Shown: positions 36,208-45,294 of the stretch, piece after piece
Numbering within the stretch: position 1 is the stretch's first letter
Layout of the letters: the number at the start of each line of letters is the position of its first letter
NCBI GenBank assembly: GCA_017397645.1
Contig: JAFQIE010000044.1
Coordinates: 32,968 to 96,967 of the forward strand
Length of the DNA: 64,000 bases
Reading direction: 5' to 3'
From: Lachnospiraceae bacterium
GTDB lineage: Bacteria; Bacillota; Clostridia; Lachnospirales; Lachnospiraceae
Notes under the pieces: generated by a model
What the model was told of the DNA's origin: nothing
The model's input: only the letters and a program-made list of their open reading frames with translations
The model's database searches: none
Program-made: the position numbers and the translations under genes

Positions 36208-37566
36208 ATGAAAAAGAGTAACAACAAGGTTTTAATTATAGTAGGCGTACTATTGATGAACGTGTTAGTTCTGTATATGATTGGACAGACTCTTTTGGGC
36301 AAAGAGTCCCCTTATGATATCGCCGTGAGGGAAGCAAGGACATATGTAGAAAACGAATTATACTCTAGGGCGATTGATAAGTATAATGAAGCCGTTATCC
36401 TTGAAGATTCTTTGGAACTTCGTTTGGAAATGGTAGATGTATATGAAAAAGGAATGGAATATGGTGAGTTTACATCTACATACGAGGTGTTTAATTGGCT
36501 CACCACCATGGTGGATATCTATAGAGATTATCCTGCAGCCTATGAACAGGCTTGTAAATTGCTTATGAAGTATCAAAAATACGAGGATTGCGCTGAACTT
36601 TTGATGCAGGCAAGAGACCTATACGTTACTTCAGAAAAAATTGAAGAGTACCGCGAGCAGATTAGATATCAGTATAGAAAGAATTACGCAACATATCAGG
36701 AAGTACTACCTGTGTTTGATGGTGTGTATGTGGTGAAAGCAGATGATGTGTACACATATTTAGGGGACGATACATCTTCTACTCACAGTGGTGCTTATAC
36801 CTATGCAAGTTCCTATTCGGAAGGTTACGCCTTTGTAAAAGCATTCTTCCCGGATGGGAATGAAAGAAGTTTTCTTATTAATAAAGATGGACAACGACAA
36901 GTATATTTCATGGATGTGGAAACATCTTCCGGTGTTGGCTTAGCCAGAACATTGGAGGGAGAAGAACTGCTTCTCCTGTCCTGTAAAGTAGGAGATAAGT
37001 ATAAGTACTACCACATTAATGGTAAAGAAGAATTTGGCGAATATGACTTTGCAGGTCGGTTCAGAAACAATGTAGCGGCGGTTATGGAGTCGGAGGGCAA
37101 GTGGAAACTGATTAATGGAACAGGCAATCCAATTGTGGACAAGACCTTTTCTGATGTGGTACTCAACGAGTTTGATGAATGTGCACCCAAGGGCTTGATT
37201 TGGGCCAAAGAAGGAAGCGAATACCATTTGTATGATACGTTGGGCAATCAAATCAGTGACTTTGCCTGTGACGGCGCAAAAGCATTTGTAGACGAGTATG
37301 CAGCTTTTCAAAAGAATGGTGTTTGGGGGTATGTAGATGCCACTGGCCAGATTCTTTTGACGCCTCAATTTGACGATGCAAAATCTTTCTCCAATCGCAT
37401 GGCTGCGGTCATGATTGGAGATGGATGGAGACTCATCAATCCCAAAGGAGAAATCGTGGTGCAGGAATCCTTTGACGATGTGGATTACCTGAATGATAAG
37501 GGCGTTTGTTTCGTAAAAAGTAAAGATAAATGGTCCTATTTGGAGATGTACTATACCGGTAAGTAA
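36208..37566 (+). CDS. Membrane-anchored WG-repeat protein
   Basis: A 452-residue protein with an N-terminal membrane anchor (KVLIIVGVLLMNVLVLYMIG), a helical TPR-like part (about 35-150, EYGEF, YRDYPAAYEQA) and several WG/KWG beta-repeats with motifs such as GKWKLING, WGYVDATGQILL, GDGWRLINPKGE and DKWSYLEM. WG repeats are thought to form beta-propeller-like interaction surfaces. In the pilus operon it may be an assembly or retention factor outside the membrane; no function is proven. I chose ATG 36208, which has AAGGAG 11 bases upstream; GTG 36196 is an alternative. Confidence 0.75.
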   Translation: MKKSNNKVLIIVGVLLMNVLVLYMIGQTLLGKESPYDIAVREARTYVENELYSRAIDKYNEAVILEDSLELRLEMVDVYEKGMEYGEFTSTYEVFNWLTTMVDIYRDYPAAYEQACKLLMKYQKYEDCAELLMQARDLYVTSEKIEEYREQIRYQYRKNYATYQEVLPVFDGVYVVKADDVYTYLGDDTSSTHSGAYTYASSYSEGYAFVKAFFPDGNERSFLINKDGQRQVYFMDVETSSGVGLARTLEGEELLLLSCKVGDKYKYYHINGKEEFGEYDFAGRFRNNVAAVMESEGKWKLINGTGNPIVDKTFSDVVLNEFDECAPKGLIWAKEGSEYHLYDTLGNQISDFACDGAKAFVDEYAAFQKNGVWGYVDATGQILLTPQFDDAKSFSNRMAAVMIGDGWRLINPKGEIVVQESFDDVDYLNDKGVCFVKSKDKWSYLEMYYTGK

Positions 37567-37582
37567 TGAGAGGTAGAATGAA

Positions 37583-39067
37583 GTGAAAAACAAGAGGGAG
37601 AATGGTGTAGTCGTAGTAGAAGCGTCTATCGTTGTCACAATTGTTATTATGTTGATATCCGTAATGCTGTTTATGGGAATGATGCTATATCAGCAAACCC
37701 TTGCGGCAGCCATGGCTAATCAAACGGCATCAGCTGTTGCACAGGTATATGGCAATAATGTAAAAGACCCGTTCACAGGATACATAGATATAGATAAAAT
37801 ATATCAGCCCGTTACTTATAGCAATTATAAAACGGATTCTTATATGAACATTGTGACGGGCAAGGCTGATATTTATGCAAAGTATAGATTAAAATCCTCC
37901 CGAATACTGCTTGGTGGTAAACCGGAAGTAAAGGTAGAGATTGTTAAAAAGAAGAACGAACTTTTGAAAAGTCAGATTGTAGTAACCATTGAGGATGAAT
38001 ACAAGTTGCCGCTTGCCGGTTTCTTCGGAGCGGCTGGACTATTTAAGTACAAGGCTACCGGAAGAGCGGATTGCGTGGATTATTTGGATTATTTAAATGG
38101 TGCGGAAGCAATTGGCAATCCGGAGCGTGCCAATCCGGCACCTATCTTTGAGGACAAATGCCTCGTTGAATTCGTACCGAATACGGACGATGGTATCACT
38201 AAGTTTTCTACGCATGTGCGCACCGGAAAGAGTATTTCTACCTCCAGTACGCTTACCAGAAGTATGATGCCGAGAGAACCGGAGAAATATATTCCTAAAT
38301 TTGAGTTTGTGAGATGGGTGAAGGCGGATGGCATTACATTCACAGAGACTACAGATGTAATTCAAAGCATGAAAGTCTATGGGGAATGGAAGTGTACGGT
38401 TACTTTTGATCCAACGGGTGGAACACTAGAACCGACAACGCAAAAATATATCGTTAATTCACAACCCAAGTTCCCGGAACCCACTCGTGAACGCTATGTG
38501 TTTGAGGGTTGGTATACCCAGAAGGACGGTGCGGGAAAGCAGTATTTTGATCATTCCACACCTGTGACGGACAATATTACATTATATGCAAATTGGGTTT
38601 GCGCACATAACTATATCACAGAATCCACTACGCCCGGTACTTGTCAAGTCAAGGAGATTCAGCATCAAAAGTGTGAATGGTGCGGAGAATTGAGAGATGT
38701 GGAAGGCGTGCTTGGAGGGCATAATATGCAGTTTGCCGGGACGATTGGCTATTACTGTACGGATAAAAAAGATGTATACAGATGTACATATGGTTGTGGC
38801 ACAGAAGAAATATACGATAATCCTACGGGAAAACATGTTTGGTATAGAGGGGCATATGAGTATCGGATGGAACATCCGTTTCATTGTGAGTCTACAGGTG
38901 TTAAGTATGGGTATGACACTAATATTGATCCATGGTGTTGGGGAAAATATCATCATTGCGGAGCGATGACATGCTTTGACGCTGTGTGCGATAAATGTGG
39001 AAAATATGATGGATATTGGTGCGGCAATGGTGGGCGTTGGGTACCTATAGCACACTGGTTTCGGTAA
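37583..39067 (+). CDS. TadE-like pseudopilin with InlB repeat and Cys-rich end
   Basis: A 494-residue protein starting with a TadE-type segment (NGVVVVEASIVVTIVIM then a hydrophobic helix), the prepilin-like N terminus of Tad minor pilins. Residues about 265-340 hold a Listeria-Bacteroides (InlB B) repeat with FDPTGG, FEGWYTQKDGAG and ITLYANW. The last 155 residues carry many cysteines in CxxC pairs (KCEWCG, CTYGCG, CDKCG) and aromatic residues. The start is GTG 37583; an ATG-AAG-TGA mini-frame overlaps it from 37578. Likely an adhesive or tip subunit of the pilus; a paralogue is at 41641. Confidence 0.82.
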   Translation: MKNKRENGVVVVEASIVVTIVIMLISVMLFMGMMLYQQTLAAAMANQTASAVAQVYGNNVKDPFTGYIDIDKIYQPVTYSNYKTDSYMNIVTGKADIYAKYRLKSSRILLGGKPEVKVEIVKKKNELLKSQIVVTIEDEYKLPLAGFFGAAGLFKYKATGRADCVDYLDYLNGAEAIGNPERANPAPIFEDKCLVEFVPNTDDGITKFSTHVRTGKSISTSSTLTRSMMPREPEKYIPKFEFVRWVKADGITFTETTDVIQSMKVYGEWKCTVTFDPTGGTLEPTTQKYIVNSQPKFPEPTRERYVFEGWYTQKDGAGKQYFDHSTPVTDNITLYANWVCAHNYITESTTPGTCQVKEIQHQKCEWCGELRDVEGVLGGHNMQFAGTIGYYCTDKKDVYRCTYGCGTEEIYDNPTGKHVWYRGAYEYRMEHPFHCESTGVKYGYDTNIDPWCWGKYHHCGAMTCFDAVCDKCGKYDGYWCGNGGRWVPIAHWFR

Positions 39068-39099
39068 ATGAACTATAATAAACACATGGAGAAATTGCG

Positions 39100-39819
39100 A
39101 TGAAGAAAGCTTTGTTAATAATATTTGGAGTACTTTTGGTATTGGCTATTGGAGCCTGCGTATTTATTTTCATGTCTAAGAGGTCGAGTGAGAGGATGAA
39201 TGAATTCCCGGAAGAACAGATGATGGGAATGGGACAGATTATTGAACCTGACATATTAGATAACGAAAAGGGCTTTTTTGCTACGACTACATTGGTAGAA
39301 TTGGAATCTTTATCGGAAAAATTGGGACATGAGATTAGTGGAGATGAGTATGGGGAAAGAAGATTTTTTGTGTATAACGTGGGGTGTTGTGACCTTCCAG
39401 TTCAATTTACTTATTTATCATATGAACAGACGGGTGTGTTTAATGAGTTGGTTTGCCAATATAGCCCATTTGGTGAGGGATATGCGTCACAAGAGAGTTC
39501 GCAGGGCACCCATACCGGTGCAGAATTAAAACTTGAAGTTGAAAAGTTTCTTCATATGTTAGAACAAGTATTTGAAGTTAAGATCGGAGACAAATTTTAT
39601 GTTGTAACTTCTGATGGGGAACCAATATCAAATCAAGAAAATTCATCTTATGAACAAATCATGAATGGTGAAGCTTCGATATATTTTACTCTTCGGGATA
39701 GAAATGGTTTTTTTTGGTGTCTGTCAAGCGAAATCACCGAGGAAGGATTGATTTGTTTAAACTTCACAAATTATTACAACCAATATGCGGACAATATTGT
39801 AGATATTACGGTTGAATAA
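39100..39819 (+). CDS. Membrane-anchored protein of unknown function
   Basis: A 239-residue protein with one N-terminal membrane span (LLIIFGVLLVLAIGACVFIF) and an extracytoplasmic domain of about 210 residues. I recognise no family. An internal GCCDLPVQF segment and a mixed alpha/beta pattern are visible. It lies between two TadE/TadG-like pilus genes in the same orientation, so an accessory pilus role is likely by position only. Start ATG follows ATGGAGAA. Confidence 0.6.
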   Translation: MKKALLIIFGVLLVLAIGACVFIFMSKRSSERMNEFPEEQMMGMGQIIEPDILDNEKGFFATTTLVELESLSEKLGHEISGDEYGERRFFVYNVGCCDLPVQFTYLSYEQTGVFNELVCQYSPFGEGYASQESSQGTHTGAELKLEVEKFLHMLEQVFEVKIGDKFYVVTSDGEPISNQENSSYEQIMNGEASIYFTLRDRNGFFWCLSSEITEEGLICLNFTNYYNQYADNIVDITVE

Positions 39820-39842
39820 AGATAGATAACAGGAGGGCGAAT

Positions 39843-41627
39843 ATGCGCTCAAGAAAGTCAGTATCAGGTGTGATTACCATTTTAATATCGTTGATGATGG
39901 TTGGTATCTTGTCACTTGGCACCATGGTCATAGAAGCCGGTAGACTTCAAGCGGCTAAAACACAGCTTGCTGAGGCAAATATTAGTGCTGCGACATCCAT
40001 GATTGCAGGCTACGATACTGTTTTGTATGAAAGATATGGATTGCTAGCAATAGATGAAAACTTATCAAATGAGGCAAGATGCAGGGATTATATCTTATTT
40101 AATTCTGATTTTGGTGCAGGATATAGTGGGATTAATTTGGCCAAGATGTATCGGGTGGATACGGTAGATATGACAGGGATGTATAACCTAACATATCCAG
40201 GCATTTTAAAGAGACAGATTTTGACTCGTGCAAAGTATAATGTAGACCCCACCCAATATGCCTTCAATTATTACAACATTGTACCCACATTATCGGGCTT
40301 ACAAGAGAATTGTAGGATTGTGAAGGATAGACTGGAAGAAATTGCAAGTGGTCAGATTCACACTGGGGAGAAGGAAGATATAAACACTCAGATGGCAGGG
40401 GCGCTTCAGACATTATTTGTGACGCTTGGCCTTAATATGAAGCAATGGAATGAAGGATGCAATACGATTTTAAATGATAATACAGCAGCTATTTTACCAA
40501 GTTCTAATTGGACTGGGACTGCAGACAATTCCATCACGGCTCAAGATGTAGAAAACATCCATAATACTGTGGCAGACGTGAGAACGGTGTTAGGTGAGGT
40601 CGGTGCTTTGAATTATACCACTGAAACTATACCGGATGTAGCAGATGTCAATACATCTGTGGGCGAGATAGATGCGCTCCTGTCTACCATTGGAGATGTC
40701 ACCACCAATGGTAATATTAAGCAAAGTACGATAAATGTCGCGAGAATATGTGTGGAGATAGCGCAAGAGATTGATGAGGCAATCGAGTTGCTTCTTGCCC
40801 CCGGGGATAATCAGGCAATGAATTTGGAGAGCAATTTGCTCCTCAATTCCTATATAGCAGAATACTTTTCCAATCGAACCCGCACGATGGAAGGATACAT
40901 GGGACCAGCATCAGGAGCAGGGATGAATGAAGATGATGCAAACTTTGTTTCTGCATGTACGGAGTATGTGTTCGGTGGCAAACGTAACGAGTTAGAAAAT
41001 CAAGGCATTGCATATGATTATATTGCAGCAATTAGGTTGATGAATAATTTGGCGAGTTTTCTGCCCGACTCTCTTGCCGGCGGCAGTGCATATACGGCAA
41101 TGGCATATTTGGCGTGGGGATACTATGAGACATGCATAGATATGGAGTTGCTAACCAATTACAAGGCTGACATTCCTCTATACAAGTATAGTTTAAACCT
41201 CCCGCTACATAATCCTGGGTTAGTAAAAGATGCTTTTTCGTCAGGCAGTATTCCAGAAGCATTGAAGGTCTTGGGGATGGATGTTGAAAACGAGAATCTA
41301 GAAACCGAGGAGAATCCAGAAGAAGAGAAGAATCCTGAGGATGAAGAAATCGGGACAACTTATAGAGATTATTTGGCACTTGGTCTGTGGTTAGTGCCCA
41401 ATTCTCATAAGTTACCTAGAATTGCAGATATTGTTCAATTGGAAATGAGATATCGGGAAGCATATATCAATCAGCAAACACCCGAATTTTTAATGAGTAA
41501 TAAAAATACCTTTTGCAGAGTAAAGGTAACTGCAAGTTTGAATTCTATCTTGCCTGTGATTTCCGTCGGGTCAGACAGCAAGGTGGATGGCACAAAATTC
41601 CAAAGTATAAAATATGTAGGTTACTAA
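39843..41627 (+). CDS. TadG-like pilus-associated protein
   Basis: A 594-residue protein whose N terminus (SVSGVITILISLMMVGILSLGTMVIEAGR) is a single hydrophobic helix with a following ARLQAAKTQLAEAN-like segment, as in TadG/TadE proteins. The large remainder is helical and probably extracytoplasmic, including YDTVLYERYGLLAID, an acidic EEN/EEEKNPEDEE run near 483-500 and a YRDYLALGLWL segment. Relatives in Clostridia sit in Tad operons between TadE-like genes. It probably links the pilus base to the cell envelope. AGGAGGG precedes the ATG. Confidence 0.72.
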   Translation: MRSRKSVSGVITILISLMMVGILSLGTMVIEAGRLQAAKTQLAEANISAATSMIAGYDTVLYERYGLLAIDENLSNEARCRDYILFNSDFGAGYSGINLAKMYRVDTVDMTGMYNLTYPGILKRQILTRAKYNVDPTQYAFNYYNIVPTLSGLQENCRIVKDRLEEIASGQIHTGEKEDINTQMAGALQTLFVTLGLNMKQWNEGCNTILNDNTAAILPSSNWTGTADNSITAQDVENIHNTVADVRTVLGEVGALNYTTETIPDVADVNTSVGEIDALLSTIGDVTTNGNIKQSTINVARICVEIAQEIDEAIELLLAPGDNQAMNLESNLLLNSYIAEYFSNRTRTMEGYMGPASGAGMNEDDANFVSACTEYVFGGKRNELENQGIAYDYIAAIRLMNNLASFLPDSLAGGSAYTAMAYLAWGYYETCIDMELLTNYKADIPLYKYSLNLPLHNPGLVKDAFSSGSIPEALKVLGMDVENENLETEENPEEEKNPEDEEIGTTYRDYLALGLWLVPNSHKLPRIADIVQLEMRYREAYINQQTPEFLMSNKNTFCRVKVTASLNSILPVISVGSDSKVDGTKFQSIKYVGY

Positions 41628-41640
41628 AGGACGGTTCCGT

Positions 41641-43494
41641 ATGAAGAAAAAGGAGCAAGGTGTTTTAACTATAGAAGCTTCTATAGTTCTTATCATTTTT
41701 CTATTATTTATTTTATTTTTATTTGGTTTTGCCCGTATTTATCGCGCGCAAAATATGGTGAGCCATGCGGTTTTGCAGAGTGCAGACGCACTTGCGCTGG
41801 AATCTTATTTAAGAGAGTTGGCCCATCACCAAGATGCAGAGAAGATTGTAGAACTGGGAAACGAACTCACAGGTGTGACTTCGTTTAACGCAGACAATTT
41901 TACCAGTCTTAGAGCAGCAGATATTTCTAAATTAGCAAAGGAAAAATTTATTGCTGCGGTGGCTGATTCTCAAGCCAATGCTGATATCAAGTTAAAACAA
42001 CTGGGCGTCAAAAATGGCTTAGACGGTTTGGACTTTTCTAAATCAAAAATGGACTTGGCTAATAACGATGTGATTGTCCACGTGACATATAAATTGAAAA
42101 TGCAAACGGCCTTCTTTGGAAACAATGAAATCACCGTAACTAAGGCAGGAAAGGCAAAAACCTTTGGAGATATTTTATTTGGAATAGCTACGATTCCGAA
42201 TGATGAACGCATGGGGACTGCTAGTGGCGGAGGCAGTTATAAACATGGAGAAACGATAGAGATTATTGCCACACCCCAATATGGTTACTACTTTGACGGA
42301 TGGGATGATGACGGCGATGGTATCGTGGACTATGATGTCGGTGACCCTGTTACCACATCGACACGAACAATTACAGTTACGGATGCTAAAACTTACACGG
42401 CAATATTTAAAAATAAAGGATATGCGGTGATTACTTCTGTGTACCCGGAAGGCGTAGCGGAAATCACAGCGGGTGGTGTATTTGCCTATGGAAGTAGGGT
42501 AGAGTTGACAGTTTTCAATGAGAATCCTCATTATGTATTCTCCGGATGGACGGGCGAACTTTTGCAGGATTTGAACGGTGACGGAATTGAAGAGAAGTTG
42601 ACAAGCCTTCCCAGGAAAACAGGCGATAAAAAATATATCATACCTGATGTACAAGGTGTTTATTGGATTACTGCAAACTATACCCCTAGGCAGTATCGGG
42701 TAACGGTTGAACATAACAATGGTGGAAGTGTCAAGATTGATGGAGACAGAATTTCCACGAAAACAATTACCTATCCACAAGAGGTTACTCTGGAGGCCAC
42801 ACCATCTATTGGATTTGCGGTAGATTACTGGATGAAAGATGGGGTGAAAATAGAGGGCAGCGCAGGAAAAACAATCTGGTATGATCTTCCGGTAGTCGGT
42901 GATGTGGTGTACAAGGTAGTTTTCAAATCAACTAAGGTGAAAGTAACATTTCTTGATGCAGATGAAAAACTCATAGAAGAACTAACATTGAGTAAAGGAC
43001 AAAGTTTTCAAAGTTCCAAGCAAAATTTTCCGAAGGGCCCATTGATTGTAGGCAAGGTTTTAGAGGGGTGGTATACGCAAAAGGCGGGAACAGGAACAAG
43101 ATATACGAGTGCCTCGGTTGTCAATGAAAATGTAACATTATACGCGCATTATAAGAACTGCACACACAAGTATGTATGGCAATCCACTACACCTGCCACA
43201 TGTGCCGTGAGAGAAGCAAGGTATTATAAATGTGAGTGGTGTGGACACGAGAAGAAAGAAGAGGGAGGATTAGCGGAACATTCTTGGGGACGTTGTAACG
43301 TGGCTCATCCCATTAAGGCATATACTTTTAGATGTCAGGCTAAAGGATGGAACGCTCAAACAAATTACTGGAACTATTGTGAGACAACATCCTATTATCA
43401 TAGTATATGCAGAGTGTGTGGAAAGGTTTCATCTTCTTATTGGTGTGGTAAACATGGACGTGGTGCAACAAATGTGGGCTGGTGTCCTTGGTAA
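41641..43494 (+). CDS. TadE-like pseudopilin with InlB/bacterial-repeat arms and Cys-rich end
   Basis: A 617-residue paralogue of the protein at 37583. The N terminus is KEQGVLTIEASIVLIIF plus a hydrophobic helix. The middle (about 195-500) has three bacterial-repeat modules with YYFDGWDDDGDG, YVFSGWTGE and FAVDYWMKDG and one InlB-type repeat ending VLEGWYTQKAGTG and VTLYAHY. The C terminus carries paired cysteines (KCEWCG, CRVCG, YWCG, WCPW) closely matching 37583, including STTPxTCxVxE. Probably an adhesive pseudopilin exported by the Tad machine; the cysteines may bind zinc or form disulphides. Confidence 0.82.
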   Translation: MKKKEQGVLTIEASIVLIIFLLFILFLFGFARIYRAQNMVSHAVLQSADALALESYLRELAHHQDAEKIVELGNELTGVTSFNADNFTSLRAADISKLAKEKFIAAVADSQANADIKLKQLGVKNGLDGLDFSKSKMDLANNDVIVHVTYKLKMQTAFFGNNEITVTKAGKAKTFGDILFGIATIPNDERMGTASGGGSYKHGETIEIIATPQYGYYFDGWDDDGDGIVDYDVGDPVTTSTRTITVTDAKTYTAIFKNKGYAVITSVYPEGVAEITAGGVFAYGSRVELTVFNENPHYVFSGWTGELLQDLNGDGIEEKLTSLPRKTGDKKYIIPDVQGVYWITANYTPRQYRVTVEHNNGGSVKIDGDRISTKTITYPQEVTLEATPSIGFAVDYWMKDGVKIEGSAGKTIWYDLPVVGDVVYKVVFKSTKVKVTFLDADEKLIEELTLSKGQSFQSSKQNFPKGPLIVGKVLEGWYTQKAGTGTRYTSASVVNENVTLYAHYKNCTHKYVWQSTTPATCAVREARYYKCEWCGHEKKEEGGLAEHSWGRCNVAHPIKAYTFRCQAKGWNAQTNYWNYCETTSYYHSICRVCGKVSSSYWCGKHGRGATNVGWCPW

Positions 43495-43583
43495 ATTAGA
43501 CAACCAATTAGAGCGTATGTAGATTCCCACCCAATGAAAACAATAATTCATAAGCTTATCAATACACAAAACGAGGTACAACT

Positions 43584-45233
43584 ATGAAATTTACTTACGA
43601 AACACAAGGAGCAATTACATATCTGGTATGTGAACTGGATGCCATGGAGCAAATTGACAGTCTCACATTAGGTATGCTTACCAACAATCATATTCAGGGA
43701 CTGGCTCCGGTTCTTTACACTGAAATGAACGAGCAACGTTTTCTCAAATACAATATTTCTGCCAAGGTGACCGTGGAGCAGTTTTTTAGCGGAACTATGA
43801 ATAAGCAGAGAACGCTTACAGCTTTCAGCAATATTCTGGAAGCGCTTTGCTCTGCCGATGAGTACATGATAGACCCCAACTGTTTCTCGATGATTCCGGA
43901 GCATGTGTTCCTGAATGTTTCCAACTGTGAGACAGGACTTATTTGTCTGCCTTTGACAGTGGATAAAGACGTCAATGAAGAAGTTGCAGGGCTCTTTAAG
44001 CAGATTCTGTTCTCAACACAGTTTGATCAGAGCGAGGATGCAGGATATATCACACAGCTCATTACCTATTTGAACGGAGGCGCTTCCTTCAATGTCTATG
44101 GTTTGAAAGACCTTGTTGTGAAATTGGAGTCAAGTAGTGCGGCACCTGCACAACCTGCGTATAGACCGCCCGTGCAGCCGTCATCCCAGCCGGCTCCTGT
44201 GGCATCGGCCTTTGATTCCACCATATCTATTGATGATATGTTTACAACAATGGGTGGAACACAACGTCCTATTCAGGCGCAGCCCGCACAACAACCGATA
44301 CAGCAGCCCGTACAGCCGGCTCCCGTGGCGCCGGCGAATCGCCCTATGACGCCTCCTGTGGCACCTCAGCAGCCGATTCCACAGCCTGCACCGGTTTCTC
44401 CTGTGAAGCCGATTGCTCCCGTGAATCCGGTACAGCCGGCGATACCCCGTCCTGCTGTACAGCCCCAGGCACCCCAGGTAGCCATTCCGAAGCCTCCGGT
44501 TTCAAATAACCCTGGATTCGCTATCCCGGGACAGGCAGCACCGGCAGTGCCCCCTGTGGCAGAGCAGAAACAGAAAAAGCAGAAAAAAGAGAAGGCACCG
44601 GCCGTTGTGGCAGAGCCCAAAGAGAAGAAGGGATTTATGGGCGGTTTGTTCTCCTCTAAAGAGAATAAGGGTAAAAAGGGCCTGGATCAGCAGGAACTTG
44701 TTTATCCTATACAGGGAAATCCTTCCGGTAAGCCTCAGCCTCCGGCACAGAATTCAAATGGGGTATACCCCGTGCAAACACCTCCGGTGCAGCAGACACC
44801 GCCTGTGTATACACCTCCCCAGTATCAGCCTCCCGTTCAGCCTGTCCCTGTGCAGAATAGTTTCAATGAGACTACAGTGCTTAGCCCGGGAATGTTAGGT
44901 GGTGGTGAAACCACGGTGTTGAGTTCTGCACCTAGTATGCCGAATCCATGCCTGACCCGTGTGAAGTCCGGCGAAAAAATCAGTATCAACAAGCCGGTAT
45001 TCCGTATCGGTAAAGAGAAGAGTTACGTGGATTACTTCATTGGCGACAATACTGCTATCAGCCGTAGCCACTGTAACATTCATACAGAGAGTGGCGAGTA
45101 TTTTATAGAGGATACCAACTCTACCAATCATACATATTTGAACGGTAAGATTATCACCAGCAATGTAAAGACCAAGTTGACCAATGGAGATAAAGTAAGA
45201 CTGGCAAATGAAGACTTTACATTCTCTGTATAA
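43584..45233 (+). CDS. FHA protein with DUF6382-like N-terminal domain
   Basis: A 549-residue cytoplasmic protein. Residues 1-185 form a domain shared with the protein at 53959 (DUF6382-like; its pattern recalls the pseudokinase domain of EssB/YukC). A long Pro/Gln-rich linker (185-425) follows, with a Lys-rich island. Then come two ETTVL motifs (T430-T431 and a second about 14 residues later) directly before a C-terminal FHA domain (FRIGKEKSYVDYFIG, ISRSHCNI, STNHTYLNG). FHA domains bind phospho-threonine, and ETT motifs next to an FHA domain resemble the GarA/OdhI switch. It sits immediately upstream of EssC, so it may gate type VII secretion. Confidence 0.82.
   Translation: MKFTYETQGAITYLVCELDAMEQIDSLTLGMLTNNHIQGLAPVLYTEMNEQRFLKYNISAKVTVEQFFSGTMNKQRTLTAFSNILEALCSADEYMIDPNCFSMIPEHVFLNVSNCETGLICLPLTVDKDVNEEVAGLFKQILFSTQFDQSEDAGYITQLITYLNGGASFNVYGLKDLVVKLESSSAAPAQPAYRPPVQPSSQPAPVASAFDSTISIDDMFTTMGGTQRPIQAQPAQQPIQQPVQPAPVAPANRPMTPPVAPQQPIPQPAPVSPVKPIAPVNPVQPAIPRPAVQPQAPQVAIPKPPVSNNPGFAIPGQAAPAVPPVAEQKQKKQKKEKAPAVVAEPKEKKGFMGGLFSSKENKGKKGLDQQELVYPIQGNPSGKPQPPAQNSNGVYPVQTPPVQQTPPVYTPPQYQPPVQPVPVQNSFNETTVLSPGMLGGGETTVLSSAPSMPNPCLTRVKSGEKISINKPVFRIGKEKSYVDYFIGDNTAISRSHCNIHTESGEYFIEDTNSTNHTYLNGKIITSNVKTKLTNGDKVRLANEDFTFSV
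44865..44925 (+). other. Paired ETTVL phospho-acceptor motifs before the FHA domain
   Basis: Codons for NETTVLS and GETTVLSS separated by a GMLGGG linker. They match the ETSVL repeats encoded at 12223-12342 and GTTVL encoded at 29504-29518. By analogy with GarA they are candidate kinase target sites that bind the FHA domain in cis. Confidence 0.6.
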
Positions 45234-45294
45234 AAGGTGCGACGAAAGATAATTACCATGAAAAATGGTAGGGAAAGATACGGAGGAAGAGGGC

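Noticed and set aside
44137-44620. Extra frames in the Pro-rich linker of the FHA protein
   Set aside because: Low-complexity proline codons keep alternate frames open. No start signals or domains are present.
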